26,768 nucleotides of DNA, taken from the NCBI GenBank assembly GCA_035550595.1, contig DASZOV010000066.1:1-26768 (forward strand), given 5' to 3'. This DNA comes from CALFMR01 sp035550595 (GTDB lineage: Bacteria; Acidobacteriota; Vicinamibacteria; Vicinamibacterales; SCN-69-37). The position numbers and the translations under genes were made by a program. Of this stretch, positions 15,332 through 22,735 are shown one piece after another (the first letter of the stretch is position 1; each line of letters opens with the position of its first letter). The notes below the pieces were generated by a model. The model was not told where the DNA came from. It was given only the letters and a program-made list of their open reading frames with translations, and did not search any database.

Positions 15332-15719
15332 CGCGAGCGCGCTCGTCGCGCTTTTCGACCGCAGCGATCGCCATCACGTCGCCGTACGCGATGCGCTCGC
15401 CGGCATCCGCGGCCGGCTGGCCACGGTCTGGCCGGCGCTCGCGGAAGCGATGCACCTGCTCGGCGAATTTCCCGCCGCCACGAGCGCGCTTCTCGAGCTC
15501 ATCGAGGACGAGACGCTCCTCCTCGCCGCCCTCGACGAAGACGACGTCCCACGCATGAAAGAACTGATGAGAAAATACCGCGACACGCCAATGGATTTCG
15601 CGGACGCCGCGCTCGTCCGCGTCGCCGAGCGGGATCGTCTGACGAGCATCGTCACGTTCGACGCGCACTTCCGCGTCTACGCCCTACCCCGCCGATCCCG
15701 TTTCGTCGTGCTGCCGTAG
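15312..15719 (+). CDS. PIN-domain toxin (VapC-like ribonuclease)
   Basis: A 135-residue PIN-domain protein starting at GTG 15312, inside the end of the antitoxin gene. The acidic metal-binding set is visible: Asp7 (VLVDASALVALF), Glu45 (ALAEAMHLL), Asp95/Asp98 (MDFADAALV) and Asp117 (IVTFDAHF). VapC toxins are Mg-dependent RNases that cleave tRNA or rRNA, and binding by the antitoxin blocks them. All active-site acids are present, so the toxin should be functional. Confidence 0.9.
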   Translation: MTDVLVDASALVALFDRSDRHHVAVRDALAGIRGRLATVWPALAEAMHLLGEFPAATSALLELIEDETLLLAALDEDDVPRMKELMRKYRDTPMDFADAALVRVAERDRLTSIVTFDAHFRVYALPRRSRFVVLP

Positions 15720-15721
15720 GG

Positions 15722-15916
15722 GCGCCGTGCATCGACCGCGGCTCGGTTTGGCTACCGAGCCTGATTCACGTGAAGGAAGTCTGGCGAGACCGAGCCGCCC
15801 TCGATCGACATTTCGCCTCCGACCATCTCGCCGAATGGCACGCGTCATGGCAACGCCTGGGGATCAAGGATCGCGATCTTCGTATCTACGAAGTGGGAGC
15901 GCCACGACCGACGTAA
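15722..15916 (+). pseudogene. Truncated antibiotic-biosynthesis-monooxygenase (ABM) domain remnant
   Basis: In the frame ending at the TAA at 15914-15916 the sequence reads ...LIHVKEVWRDRAALDRHF, then ASDHLAEWHASWQRLGIKDR and DLRIYEVGAPRPT. This is the typical second half of a YgiN/ABM-type ferredoxin-like domain (W-x-x-RAALDxHFxxxHLxxW...). The first half is missing: upstream lies the PIN toxin gene in another frame, and there is no suitable start codon. The remnant begins within 3 nt of the toxin stop, as if arrival of the toxin-antitoxin cassette replaced the 5' half. Confidence 0.5.
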
Positions 15917-15965
15917 TCCTCGCCTCGGGGCGACCTTCACTCTGACCGTTCAGAGCTCTCGACGA

Positions 15966-16172
15966 TTAGCTTGCCCGGCGTTTCGCCAGAAGAGCTCTGA
16001 CCGCCGGAACGAGCTTGACCGGAATCTTCATGACGGTCGTCGCCGTCGATCGGTACGCCGCTTCGTCCTCGGCGACAGCTTCGACATCGGACTGCTCTTC
16101 GTAGTGACGGAGAACCCGCTGCACTCGAGCCTCGTCCCACCCTGGCGGGAACCGATTCTGTTTTTCCTTCAT
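15966..16172 (-). CDS. Small antitoxin-like protein
   Basis: A 68-residue protein with NRFPPGWDEARVQRVLRHYEEQ, then an acidic stretch (DVEAVAEDEAAYR), then VMKIPVKLVPAVRALLAKRR. I recall this pattern as a small partner encoded just after RelE/BrnT/DUF4258-like toxins. Its ATG overlaps the TGA of a toxin-like frame (ATGA), the usual toxin-antitoxin coupling. That toxin frame is truncated and frameshifted here, so this appears to be the surviving half of a decayed module. RNA- or DNA-binding is not evident from the sequence. Confidence 0.65.
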   Translation of the reverse strand: MKEKQNRFPPGWDEARVQRVLRHYEEQSDVEAVAEDEAAYRSTATTVMKIPVKLVPAVRALLAKRRAS

Positions 16173-16320
16173 GGCTTCTTCCGTTGTAATGCCTTCTGTC
16201 GACGCCGCAAAGCCCTTTGGGCCTTCTCGCTGAGCCCATACGCTGTGATGACAAATACCGACCCGGCCTCGGATCCGGCACGTAGATCACGCGCAGATAC
16301 CGGCGTGAACATCGCCCTCG
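16169..16320 (-). pseudogene. Frameshifted, truncated DUF4258/BrnT-like toxin remnant
   Basis: On the minus strand, one frame just after the kinase stop reads RRYLRVIYVPDP. The frame ending at the TGA at 16171-16169 reads EAGSVFVITAYGLSEKAQRA, then LRRRQKALQRKKP. Joined, these give a typical C-terminal half of a small RelE/BrnT/DUF4258-like toxin (YLRVIYVPDP-EAGSVFVITAY). One extra G at about 16270 would restore the frame. The N-terminal half is absent: the histidine kinase gene ends directly upstream at 16321. Confidence 0.55.
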
Positions 16321-17670
16321 TTACCCGCGCGCTGGCAGCCGCAGCGTCGCACGGCAGCCGGGGGGCGGGACGCGGTTGTCGAGCGTCAGCGTGCCGTGGT
16401 GCGCCTCGGCGATCTGGCGGCTGAGCGCGAGGCCGATGCCGGCGCCGTTCGGCTTCGTCGTGAAGAACGGCACGAAGAGGTTCGTCGTCTCCGGCAGCCC
16501 TCGCCCCTCGTCGTCGATCGCGAGCTCCAGCCAGTCGCCGGCGAGGCGCCAGCCGATGGCGACGCCGCCGCCGGTTTCGAGCGACGCGTCGACGGCGTTC
16601 CGAACGACGTTGATGAGCAACTGCTCGAGCTGATCCGAATCCCCCGGGAACGTGACGTCCGGTGCGGCGTGGACGCGGACCGGCAGCCGGCTCTCGAGCT
16701 CGACGACGCGGCCGACGAGCGCGGCGACGCTGACGGGCCGCACGTTCGGCTTGGGCAGACGCGCGAGTTGGACGTACGCGCGGATGAACCGTCCGAGCGC
16801 ACCGGACCGCTCTTCGATGAGCGACAGCCCTTGCTGCACTTCGTCCGTCCGCTCGAACGGCGCGGCGCGATCGACGATGCGCCGGAGCGAGTGCGCGATG
16901 GACTTGATGGGCGTGAGCGAGTTGTTGATCTCGTGCGAGAGCACGCGCACGATGCGCTGCCAGGCCGCCTGCTCTTCCTCGCGCAGCGCCTGGCTGAGAT
17001 CGCTCATCACGACGAGATGGTGCGGCCGGCCGTCGCGGTAGAACTGCGCGCGCCGCACTTCGTAGCGACCGGGCCGGCCGTTGAACGCGCGCTCGATGAG
17101 CCGTCGCGCATCGCCGGTGAGATAGTCGTCGAAGCCGATCTCGGCGGCCGCGACGCCAATCCAGGGCGTCGCGCGTGGGCCGAGCAGCTCCGCGCCGGCC
17201 TTGTTGACGAGCAGCAGCGCGTTGGACGGATCGAACGCGAAGACCGCCACGGCGATCTCCTCCATCACGTGCGTGAGGAGCGCGGCCGATTCGAGCGCCT
17301 CGGTGCGCTGGCGCTGCAGCGTCGACCCGAGGTCGTTGACCTCGCGCATGACGGTCGCCGTCGCGCTGCCGCTCCGCGTGCTCGGCCCTCGGATCGAGTA
17401 GTCGCCCTCGCGCAGCGCGCCGAGCAAGTGCGCGATGAGCTGCATCGATTCGACGGCGACTTCTCGCGCGGCCACGGCCGCGAAGATCGCGGCGGCCGCC
17501 ATCACGGCCAGGACCGTCCAGCGCAATTCAGGTGACGCATCGCGTGTCCAGAGCAGCACGCCGGCGGCGGCGAGCGCGGGCGCGGCGCCGGCCAGGACGA
17601 ACAGCGCGACGGCGCGTTCGACGTTGTGCGCGCGTGGCGGCGCATCGCGGCGGAACGGGTTCCCCGTCAT
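16321..17670 (-). CDS. NtrY-like membrane sensor histidine kinase
   Basis: A 449-residue kinase. TM1 is at about residues 20-41 and TM2 at about 51-68, joined by a very short loop, so sensing is probably intramembrane or cytoplasmic. A HAMP-like linker runs to about 125 and a PAS domain spans about 128-220 (VFAFDPSNALLLVNKAGAELLG). The HisKA motif is VLSHEINNSLTPIKSIAHSL with phospho-acceptor His246, followed by a HATPase domain with LLINVVRNAVDA (N box), DDEGRGLPE (G1) and FFTTKPNGAGIGLALSRQIAEAHHG (F and G2). SHEINNSLTPIK is typical of NtrY/AtoS-type kinases that phosphorylate sigma54 activators. The partner is encoded just upstream, 49 nt away. An SD-like GAGAGGA precedes the ATG. Confidence 0.92.
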   Translation of the reverse strand: MTGNPFRRDAPPRAHNVERAVALFVLAGAAPALAAAGVLLWTRDASPELRWTVLAVMAAAAIFAAVAAREVAVESMQLIAHLLGALREGDYSIRGPSTRSGSATATVMREVNDLGSTLQRQRTEALESAALLTHVMEEIAVAVFAFDPSNALLLVNKAGAELLGPRATPWIGVAAAEIGFDDYLTGDARRLIERAFNGRPGRYEVRRAQFYRDGRPHHLVVMSDLSQALREEEQAAWQRIVRVLSHEINNSLTPIKSIAHSLRRIVDRAAPFERTDEVQQGLSLIEERSGALGRFIRAYVQLARLPKPNVRPVSVAALVGRVVELESRLPVRVHAAPDVTFPGDSDQLEQLLINVVRNAVDASLETGGGVAIGWRLAGDWLELAIDDEGRGLPETTNLFVPFFTTKPNGAGIGLALSRQIAEAHHGTLTLDNRVPPPGCRATLRLPARG

Positions 17671-17719
17671 CGCGCGCGTCCTCTCCGCCCGCTTGCGCCG
17701 GCCGACGTCTCCATGCGCG

Positions 17720-19072
17720 TCACAGGCCGAATTGCTGCAGCCGCCGATAGAGCGCGCTGCGGCTCATGCCGAGCTGCTCGGCCGCTTTGCGCACGTCGCC
17801 GGCGTGGCGCGCGAGCACCTTCTGGATGAAGAGCTTTTCCGCCTGCTCAAGAGTCAGGTCGTCGGACGTGGACGCAGCCACCTGCAGGCCGAGATCTGCA
17901 GCCGTGATCTCCGACGTTCGCGCCATCAGCACGGCGCGCTCGATCGCATGGCCGAGCTCGCGCACGTTGCCTGGCCACAAGTGCGACTCGAGCGCCTGAC
18001 GCGCGGACTTGTCGAAGCCGGCGAACGTCCGCCGGTACTTCTCGCTGAAGCGCTCGAGATAGAAGCGCGCGAGCGGCGCGATGTCCTCCTGGCGTTCTCT
18101 CAACGGTGGCAGATGAATGACGACGGTGTTGAGACGGTAGAAGAGATCGTCGCGAAAGCGTCCAGCCGCGATCTCGGCGGCCAGATCGGCGTTGGTCGCC
18201 GACAGCACGCGCACGTTGACGTAGGTGACGCGCGACGACCCCACACGCTGCACTTCGCCGGTCTGCAGCACGCGCAGGAGCTTCGGCTGCAGGCGCGACG
18301 GCATGTTCGCGATCTCATCGAGAAAGAGCGTCCCCTCGTCGGCGAGCTCGAAGCAGCCGATGCGATCGGTGCGCGCGTCGGTGAACGCGCCCTTCACGTG
18401 GCCGAAGAGCTCCGACTCGGCCACGCCCTCCGACAACCCGCCAGCGTTCATCGTCACGAGCGGCCGCGCGGCGCGCGACGACAGCCGGTGCAGCAGGCTC
18501 GCGACGACTTCCTTGCCCGTGCCGTGCTCGCCGGTGATCAGGACGGACGCGTCCGACGCGGCGACGCGATCGATCGTTTCGCGCACGGCCTGCATCGCCG
18601 GGGCCTCGGCGATGAACGCCGGCAAATCGCGCCGGTGCAGCCGCGCGTTCTCTTCCTGTAACCGCCGCGTCCGCCGCAGCGCGCGTCGGAGCTCGAGTTG
18701 CGTCTGCACCGCCGCGACGAGCTTGTCATCGTCCCACGGCTTCTCGATGTAGTCGCGCGCGCCGCGCCGCATCGCCTCGACCGCGCCAGCCACGCTGCTC
18801 CACCCGGTCATGACGAGCACGGGCAGCGTCGGGTCGATGGTGTGCAGCCGGTCGAGCAGGTCGAGGCCTTCCTGGCCGGACGTCGTGTCCCGCGTGTAGT
18901 TGAGGTCGATGAGCGCGACGTCGACGTCCGACCGCTCGACCTCGGCCAGGACCTCGGCCGGCGAGCTGGTGACGACCACGTCGTAGCCTTCCCCCCCGAG
19001 GAGCAGCTCGAGCGCGTCGAGGATGTTGACTTGATCGTCGGCGACGAGCACGCGTCCGAGCGGTGAGGGCAT
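17720..19072 (-). CDS. NtrC-type sigma54-dependent response regulator
   Basis: A 450-residue regulator. The receiver domain (1-120) has Asp12/Asp13, phospho-acceptor Asp56, Thr89 and Lys111. The central AAA+ domain (about 150-385) has Walker A GEHGTGKE (181-188), the sigma54-contact loop GAFTDA (228-233, a common variant of GAFTGA), Walker B TLFLDE (248-253) and an arginine-rich sensor region. The C-terminal Fis-type helix-turn-helix is RKAAEQLGMSRSALYRRLQQ. It would activate sigma54 promoters when phosphorylated by the kinase encoded downstream. The region after the phospho-acceptor (DLNYTRDTTSGQEGLDLL) carries a short insertion relative to usual receivers. Confidence 0.93.
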   Translation of the reverse strand: MPSPLGRVLVADDQVNILDALELLLGGEGYDVVVTSSPAEVLAEVERSDVDVALIDLNYTRDTTSGQEGLDLLDRLHTIDPTLPVLVMTGWSSVAGAVEAMRRGARDYIEKPWDDDKLVAAVQTQLELRRALRRTRRLQEENARLHRRDLPAFIAEAPAMQAVRETIDRVAASDASVLITGEHGTGKEVVASLLHRLSSRAARPLVTMNAGGLSEGVAESELFGHVKGAFTDARTDRIGCFELADEGTLFLDEIANMPSRLQPKLLRVLQTGEVQRVGSSRVTYVNVRVLSATNADLAAEIAAGRFRDDLFYRLNTVVIHLPPLRERQEDIAPLARFYLERFSEKYRRTFAGFDKSARQALESHLWPGNVRELGHAIERAVLMARTSEITAADLGLQVAASTSDDLTLEQAEKLFIQKVLARHAGDVRKAAEQLGMSRSALYRRLQQFGL

Positions 19073-19329
19073 GGATATCCGGCGGGACGTCGTGTCGCGC
19101 GTGCGACTCGCGAGTCCCGAATCTGCGAATTATGGCCGGTCGACGGCCGTTCGCGCACAACCGGCGCGTACATCAGGAAGATTCGTACCAGCCACGGCGA
19201 CGCCGCATGAATCCGATGAGCGGCGCCATCCTTGGCGGCCGACGCGCGGACGCCGCCCGTGGCGGCCGGTACGTGCACGCGTCTTGCTTCTGCACGACGA
19301 GGTGCCAGGTTCTCCCTGGGCCGACGACG
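19073..19329. other. Divergent intergenic region between the regulator and phosphatase genes
   Basis: No gene is supported in these 257 bases. A CATAAT -10-like box on the minus strand (19134-19129) could serve the regulator gene, but no -35 is well placed. GCCGCC-CGT-GGCGGC (19252-19266) can form a 6-bp hairpin in the leader of the phosphatase gene. No canonical sigma54 promoter is found. Confidence 0.4.
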
Positions 19330-20469
19330 ATGACGCTTCGACCGTCCATCCCGCGCGTGCTCGTCGCCGACGACCAGGGCGACATCCTGGAAGCGCTCCG
19401 CCTGCTCCTGACCGATGCAGGCTTCGACGCGGACCTCGTGAGCACGGTTGGCGACGTCGAGGATCGCGTCGCGGAACAGACGTACGACCTCCTGCTCATG
19501 GACCTGAACTACACGCGCGACACGACGTCGGGCCGCGAAGGCCTGGACCTCGTCGACCGCATCCGCGCGCGTGACGCCGCGCTGCCCATCGTCGTAATGA
19601 CCGGCTGGGGCAGCATCGACACGGCCGTCGAGGCCATGCGCCGCGGCGCGCGCGGCTTCGTGCAGAAGCCGTGGGATGACACGACGCTCGTCGACGTCGT
19701 CCGCCGCGAAGTGACCGACGGGCGCGTCGTCCGCAGCCGCGATGCCCGCGCGGCGCGCGAGCAGGAAGAAGCGCGGCTCATCCAGCGCGCGCTGCTGCCG
19801 GCGGTCATGCCCGATCTCGACGGCTGCACGCTCGCCGCGGTATGGACGCCGGCCTCGGGCATCGGCGGCGACTGCTACGACGTCGTACGCTTCTCGCCGA
19901 CGCGCGCCGCCATCGCCATTGCCGACGTCATCGGCCATGGCCTGCCGGCCGCGCTCCTCATGTCGAACCTGCAGGCCGCGGTCCGCGCCTTTGCGACGCC
20001 GGCCGCCCAGCCGCACGACGTCTGCACGAGCGTCAATCGCCTGCTCTGCCGAAACGTCGCCGCGGGCAAATTCGTCAGCTTCTGCTACGCGGTCGTCGAT
20101 CTGGCGGCCGGAACGGTCGTCTACGCCAACGCCGGTCACAATCCACCGGCGCTCGTGCGTGCCGACGGCCGCGTCGACCGCTTCGATCGCACGGGCCTCG
20201 TGCTCGGCGTGACCGCCGACTGGGCTTATACGTCCGGCACGACGACGATCGATCCCGGCGATCGGCTGGTGTTCTTCACCGACGGCATCACCGAAGCAAC
20301 GTCGTCTAGTGACGAGGAATTCGGCGACGAGCGGCTCGTCGACACGATTCGCCGTCATCGCGCCGAGCCGGCCGACGCGCTGGCGCGCACGCTGTCCGAC
20401 GTCGTGTCGACCTGGACCGGCGGTACGTTCCAGGACGACGCAACGCTCATCGTGCTGGCGAGGGACTGA
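19330..20469 (+). CDS. Response regulator with PP2C (RsbU/SpoIIE-type) phosphatase output
   Basis: A 379-residue protein starting at ATG 19330, where the receiver domain begins; earlier in-frame starts would add about 90 Arg-rich residues without domain character. The receiver (about 8-125) has Asp14/Asp15, phospho-acceptor Asp58, Thr91 and Lys113. A helical linker (REQEEARLIQRALLPAVMP) is followed by a PPM-type phosphatase with metal ligands in GIGGDCYDVV (Asp181), IADVIGHGLPAALLM (Asp199), NAGHNPP, FTDGITEA and a C-terminal DDATLIVLA. Such proteins dephosphorylate anti-sigma-factor antagonists in partner-switching stress pathways. No STAS or anti-sigma gene is in the window. Its receiver is strikingly similar to that of the divergently encoded NtrC-type regulator. 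Confidence 0.9.
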   Translation: MTLRPSIPRVLVADDQGDILEALRLLLTDAGFDADLVSTVGDVEDRVAEQTYDLLLMDLNYTRDTTSGREGLDLVDRIRARDAALPIVVMTGWGSIDTAVEAMRRGARGFVQKPWDDTTLVDVVRREVTDGRVVRSRDARAAREQEEARLIQRALLPAVMPDLDGCTLAAVWTPASGIGGDCYDVVRFSPTRAAIAIADVIGHGLPAALLMSNLQAAVRAFATPAAQPHDVCTSVNRLLCRNVAAGKFVSFCYAVVDLAAGTVVYANAGHNPPALVRADGRVDRFDRTGLVLGVTADWAYTSGTTTIDPGDRLVFFTDGITEATSSSDEEFGDERLVDTIRRHRAEPADALARTLSDVVSTWTGGTFQDDATLIVLARD

Positions 20470-20476
20470 CGCGCGT

Positions 20477-20505
20477 CAAGTTAGAAGTTCGAAGCCAGAA
20501 GCCAG
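20477..20505 (+). repeat. Dispersed 29-bp intergenic repeat, copy 2
   Basis: It differs from 5055-5083 at a single base. It starts 8 nt after the stop of the PP2C gene. Confidence 0.75.
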
Positions 20506-20544
20506 CGGGGCGAAGCGGCTCGTCAACTTCGAACTTTGAACTAT

Positions 20545-20581
20545 GAACTTCGAACGGATGAGGCGCCTTCGGCGCGTCTTT
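20545..20581 (+). repeat. Dispersed 37-bp repeat with T-tailed hairpin, copy 2
   Basis: This is the exact reverse complement of 793-829. GCGCC-TTC-GGCGC followed by GTCTTT on the plus strand could end transcription of the PP2C gene. It is preceded by further GAACTTCGAAC-like units (20524-20544). Confidence 0.75.
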
Positions 20582-20589
20582 AGAATCTT

Positions 20590-20616
20590 GTAGGGGCGGC
20601 CCCCCGTGGCCGCCCG
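20590..20616. repeat. Dispersed 27-bp palindromic repeat, copy 2
   Basis: Identical to 5138-5164, with an 8-bp perfect inverted repeat GGGCGGCC / GGCCGCCC. It lies 8 nt after the T-tailed hairpin repeat. Confidence 0.75.
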
Positions 20617-20631
20617 GGACTCTCGCACAGT

Positions 20632-20659
20632 TTGAACTTCCCTGCCCGGATGGTACGCT
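20632..20659 (+). promoter_or_regulatory. Promoter of the first permease gene, probably leaderless
   Basis: TTGAAC (20632-20637), a 16-nt spacer and TACGCT (20654-20659), 7 nt before the GTG at 20667. No SD is present, so the transcript would begin at or near the start codon. There is no room for a riboswitch. Confidence 0.4.
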
Positions 20660-20666
20660 CCCGGCC

Positions 20667-22586
20667 GTGAGCGGGACGGAAAGATCGGCGGCACGCTCGG
20701 GCTTCGGGGCGTGGCTGCTGGCCGGACTGAGCGACAGTCGCACGCGCCATTCGGGCGTGTCGCACCACCATCAGGCGCCCTGGTGGCAGGTCATGTGCCT
20801 CACGGGCGTCGACTACTTCTCGACGCTCGGCTATCAACCGGGCATCGCGTTCATCGCGGCCGGCTACCTCGCGCCCTTCGCCACGCTCGTGCTCGTCGCG
20901 CTGACGCTCTTCGGCGCGCTGCCGGTCTACCGGCGCATCGCCGCGCTCAGTCCGCACGGCCAGGGCAGCTTGTCCGTGATCGAAGATCGCCTGCCGCGCT
21001 GGCGCGGCAAGGCGTTCGTCCTCGTCCTGCTCGGGTTCGCGGCGACGAGCTTCGTCATCACGATCACGCTCTCGGCTGCCGACGCCGCGGCGCACATCAT
21101 CGAAAACCCGTTCGTGCCTGCCTGGGTGGGTCATCCCATCATCGTCACGTGCGTCCTCGTCGCGGCTCTGGGCGTCGTCTTTCTCCGCGGCTTCGGCGAG
21201 GCGATCGGCCTGGCCGTCGTGCTCGTCGCCAGCTACCTGACGGTCAACGTCATCGTCATCGGATGGGAGCTCGCGGTGCTCGTCGCGCATCCGGCCGCGC
21301 TTGCCGGCTGGCGCGCGCACCTCTTCGCGCAGCAGCCGAACCCGTGGATGATGATCGTGCTCTCGATCGTCCTCTTCCCCAAGCTCGCGCTCGGCCTCTC
21401 GGGCTTCGAGACGGGCGTGGCCGTGATGCCGCTCGTCGCCGGCGCGGGCGCCGATCCGGCCGCGCGGCTCGAGGCGCGCATCGCGAACACGCGCAAGCTG
21501 CTGACGACGGCCGCTCTCATCATGAGCGTGCTGCTCATCGGCAGTTCGCTCGTCACGACGACGCTGATCCCGGCCGAGGCGATGCAGCCGGGCGGACCCG
21601 CCGACGGCCGCGCGCTCGCGTATCTCGCGCACCGCGATCTCGGCAACGTGTTCGGCACGATCTACGACCTCGCGACGATTGCGACGCTCTGGTTCGCCGG
21701 CGCGTCGGCGATGGCCGGTCTGCTCAACCTCGTGCCGCAGTACCTGCCGCGCTACGGCATGGCGCCCGACTGGGCGCGCGCGATGCGGCCGCTCGTGCTG
21801 CTCGTCACGGGCATCGGCTTCGTCGTCACGTTCATCTTCAATGCGGACGTCGTCCAGCAAGGTGGCGCGTACGCGACCGGCGTGTTGATGCTGATGACGT
21901 CGGCGGCCATCGCCGTGGCGATGGCGGTGCGGCCGATGCGCGGACGCTTCACCATCGTCGCGGTCGTCTTCGTCTACACGACGGCGGTGACGATCGTTCG
22001 CGAACCACAGGGCATCCAGATCGCCGGCTGGTTCATCGTCACGATCGTCGTCGCGTCGTTCGTGTCGCGCGTGCTGCGGTCGACCGAGATCCGCATCGAA
22101 GGCGTGAGCTACGACGAGACGGCCGCGCGGTTCCTCCAGGAAGCGGCCGGACACGAGACGCTGCGCATCATCGCGAACCGGCCGGACACGGGCCTGCCCG
22201 ATGAATACGCGCGCAAGCTCGTCGACGCGCGGCGATCGCATCATCTGCCGACCGACGACTTCGTCCTGTTCCTCGAAGTACGGCCGGGCGATGCGTCCAA
22301 CTTCTCCGACGTGCTGAACGTGACGGGCGTCGACGTGGAGGGCTACCGCGTCCTGCGGTGTACGAGCCCTGCGATTCCCAACGCGATCGCCGGCCTGCTG
22401 CTCGACATGCGCGACCGGACGCACTCGATTCCGCACGCGTACTTCGGCTGGTCGGAGGGCAACCCGTTCGCGTATCTGCTGAAATTCCTGGCGTTCGGCG
22501 AAGGCGACACCGCGCCGGTGTGCCGCGAAGTCCTGCGCCAGGCCGAGCCGGACCCCGAACGCCGCCCGCGCATCCACGTCGGGTGA
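20667..22586 (+). CDS. APC-superfamily permease, probable KimA/KUP-like potassium transporter (copy 1)
   Basis: A 639-residue inner-membrane protein. About twelve hydrophobic helices span residues 40-470. The first has the broken-helix motif of APC transporters (TGVDYFSTLGYQPGIAF), and a conserved FPKLALGLSGFETGVAVMPLVAG segment lies near residue 240. Residues from about 471 (STEIRIEGVSYDE...) form a cytoplasmic C-terminal domain ending in GEGDTAPVCREVLRQAEPDP. It shares this entire layout with the paralogue that follows. The potassium assignment is an inference: the paralogue is controlled by a cyclic di-AMP riboswitch, and the KimA transporter of Bacillus is an APC-superfamily protein behind such a switch. 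It could instead carry amino acids. GTG start, no SD. Confidence 0.8.
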   Translation: MSGTERSAARSGFGAWLLAGLSDSRTRHSGVSHHHQAPWWQVMCLTGVDYFSTLGYQPGIAFIAAGYLAPFATLVLVALTLFGALPVYRRIAALSPHGQGSLSVIEDRLPRWRGKAFVLVLLGFAATSFVITITLSAADAAAHIIENPFVPAWVGHPIIVTCVLVAALGVVFLRGFGEAIGLAVVLVASYLTVNVIVIGWELAVLVAHPAALAGWRAHLFAQQPNPWMMIVLSIVLFPKLALGLSGFETGVAVMPLVAGAGADPAARLEARIANTRKLLTTAALIMSVLLIGSSLVTTTLIPAEAMQPGGPADGRALAYLAHRDLGNVFGTIYDLATIATLWFAGASAMAGLLNLVPQYLPRYGMAPDWARAMRPLVLLVTGIGFVVTFIFNADVVQQGGAYATGVLMLMTSAAIAVAMAVRPMRGRFTIVAVVFVYTTAVTIVREPQGIQIAGWFIVTIVVASFVSRVLRSTEIRIEGVSYDETAARFLQEAAGHETLRIIANRPDTGLPDEYARKLVDARRSHHLPTDDFVLFLEVRPGDASNFSDVLNVTGVDVEGYRVLRCTSPAIPNAIAGLLLDMRDRTHSIPHAYFGWSEGNPFAYLLKFLAFGEGDTAPVCREVLRQAEPDPERRPRIHVG

Positions 22587-22600
22587 GCTGCGATACCATA

Positions 22601-22735
22601 CTGGCCAACGGCCTAAGCCATCGCCCTGCGGTGGCGCGGGGGACCCAACGCGGCACACTTGCCGCCGGGGCGAATCCGGACGACGTCCGGACGAGGATGT
22701 CCCACCTCGAGCCCGTCAGCTAACCCCGTCGGCCT
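22601..22735 (+). ncRNA. Cyclic di-AMP riboswitch (ydaO/yuaA type)
   Basis: The hallmark 3' core CCCGTCAGCTAACCCCGT (22712-22729) is present, preceded by the conserved GGGGGACCCAAC and GGGGCGAATCC blocks. Hairpins are in the expected places: CGCC/GGCG (22622-22636), GCGGC/GCCGC (about 22650-22665), CCGGAC/GTCCGG (22676-22690) and CGAGG/CCTCG (about 22692-22709). It fills the gap between the two permease genes. In this class c-di-AMP binding turns expression off. The aptamer ends directly before the SD GGGAGG (22737-22742), with no space for a terminator, so control is probably at translation initiation. A TACCAT box at 22594-22599 could be a -10. Confidence 0.92.

Noticed and set aside
15940..15955. 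Terminator hairpin CTCTGA-CCGT-TCAGAG between the ABM remnant and the antitoxin gene
   Set aside because: It is a perfect 6-bp palindrome but of moderate GC content, with no T tract on either strand; too weak to list as a terminator.
18384..18389. GAFTDA instead of GAFTGA as a sign that the NtrC-type regulator cannot contact sigma54
   Set aside because: Aspartate at this position is a frequent natural variant, and all other AAA+ motifs are intact, so no loss of function is implied.
19291..19307. Sigma54-type promoter TGGCAC...TGCA on the minus strand
   Set aside because: The GG and GC elements are 11 nt apart instead of the required 10, and the second box lacks the TT.
19063..19329. N-terminal extension of the receiver-PP2C protein
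   Set aside because: The extra 89 residues are Arg-rich with no domain, overlap the divergent regulator's start, and lack an SD; the receiver domain begins naturally after ATG 19330.
20580..22658. Very long open frames antisense to real genes (also 7711-9633 minus, 24834-26609 minus, 12621-13646 plus, 16396-17535 plus)
   Set aside because: They are extremely Arg/Asp/His-rich low-complexity translations that mirror well-supported genes on the other strand, a normal effect of high GC content.
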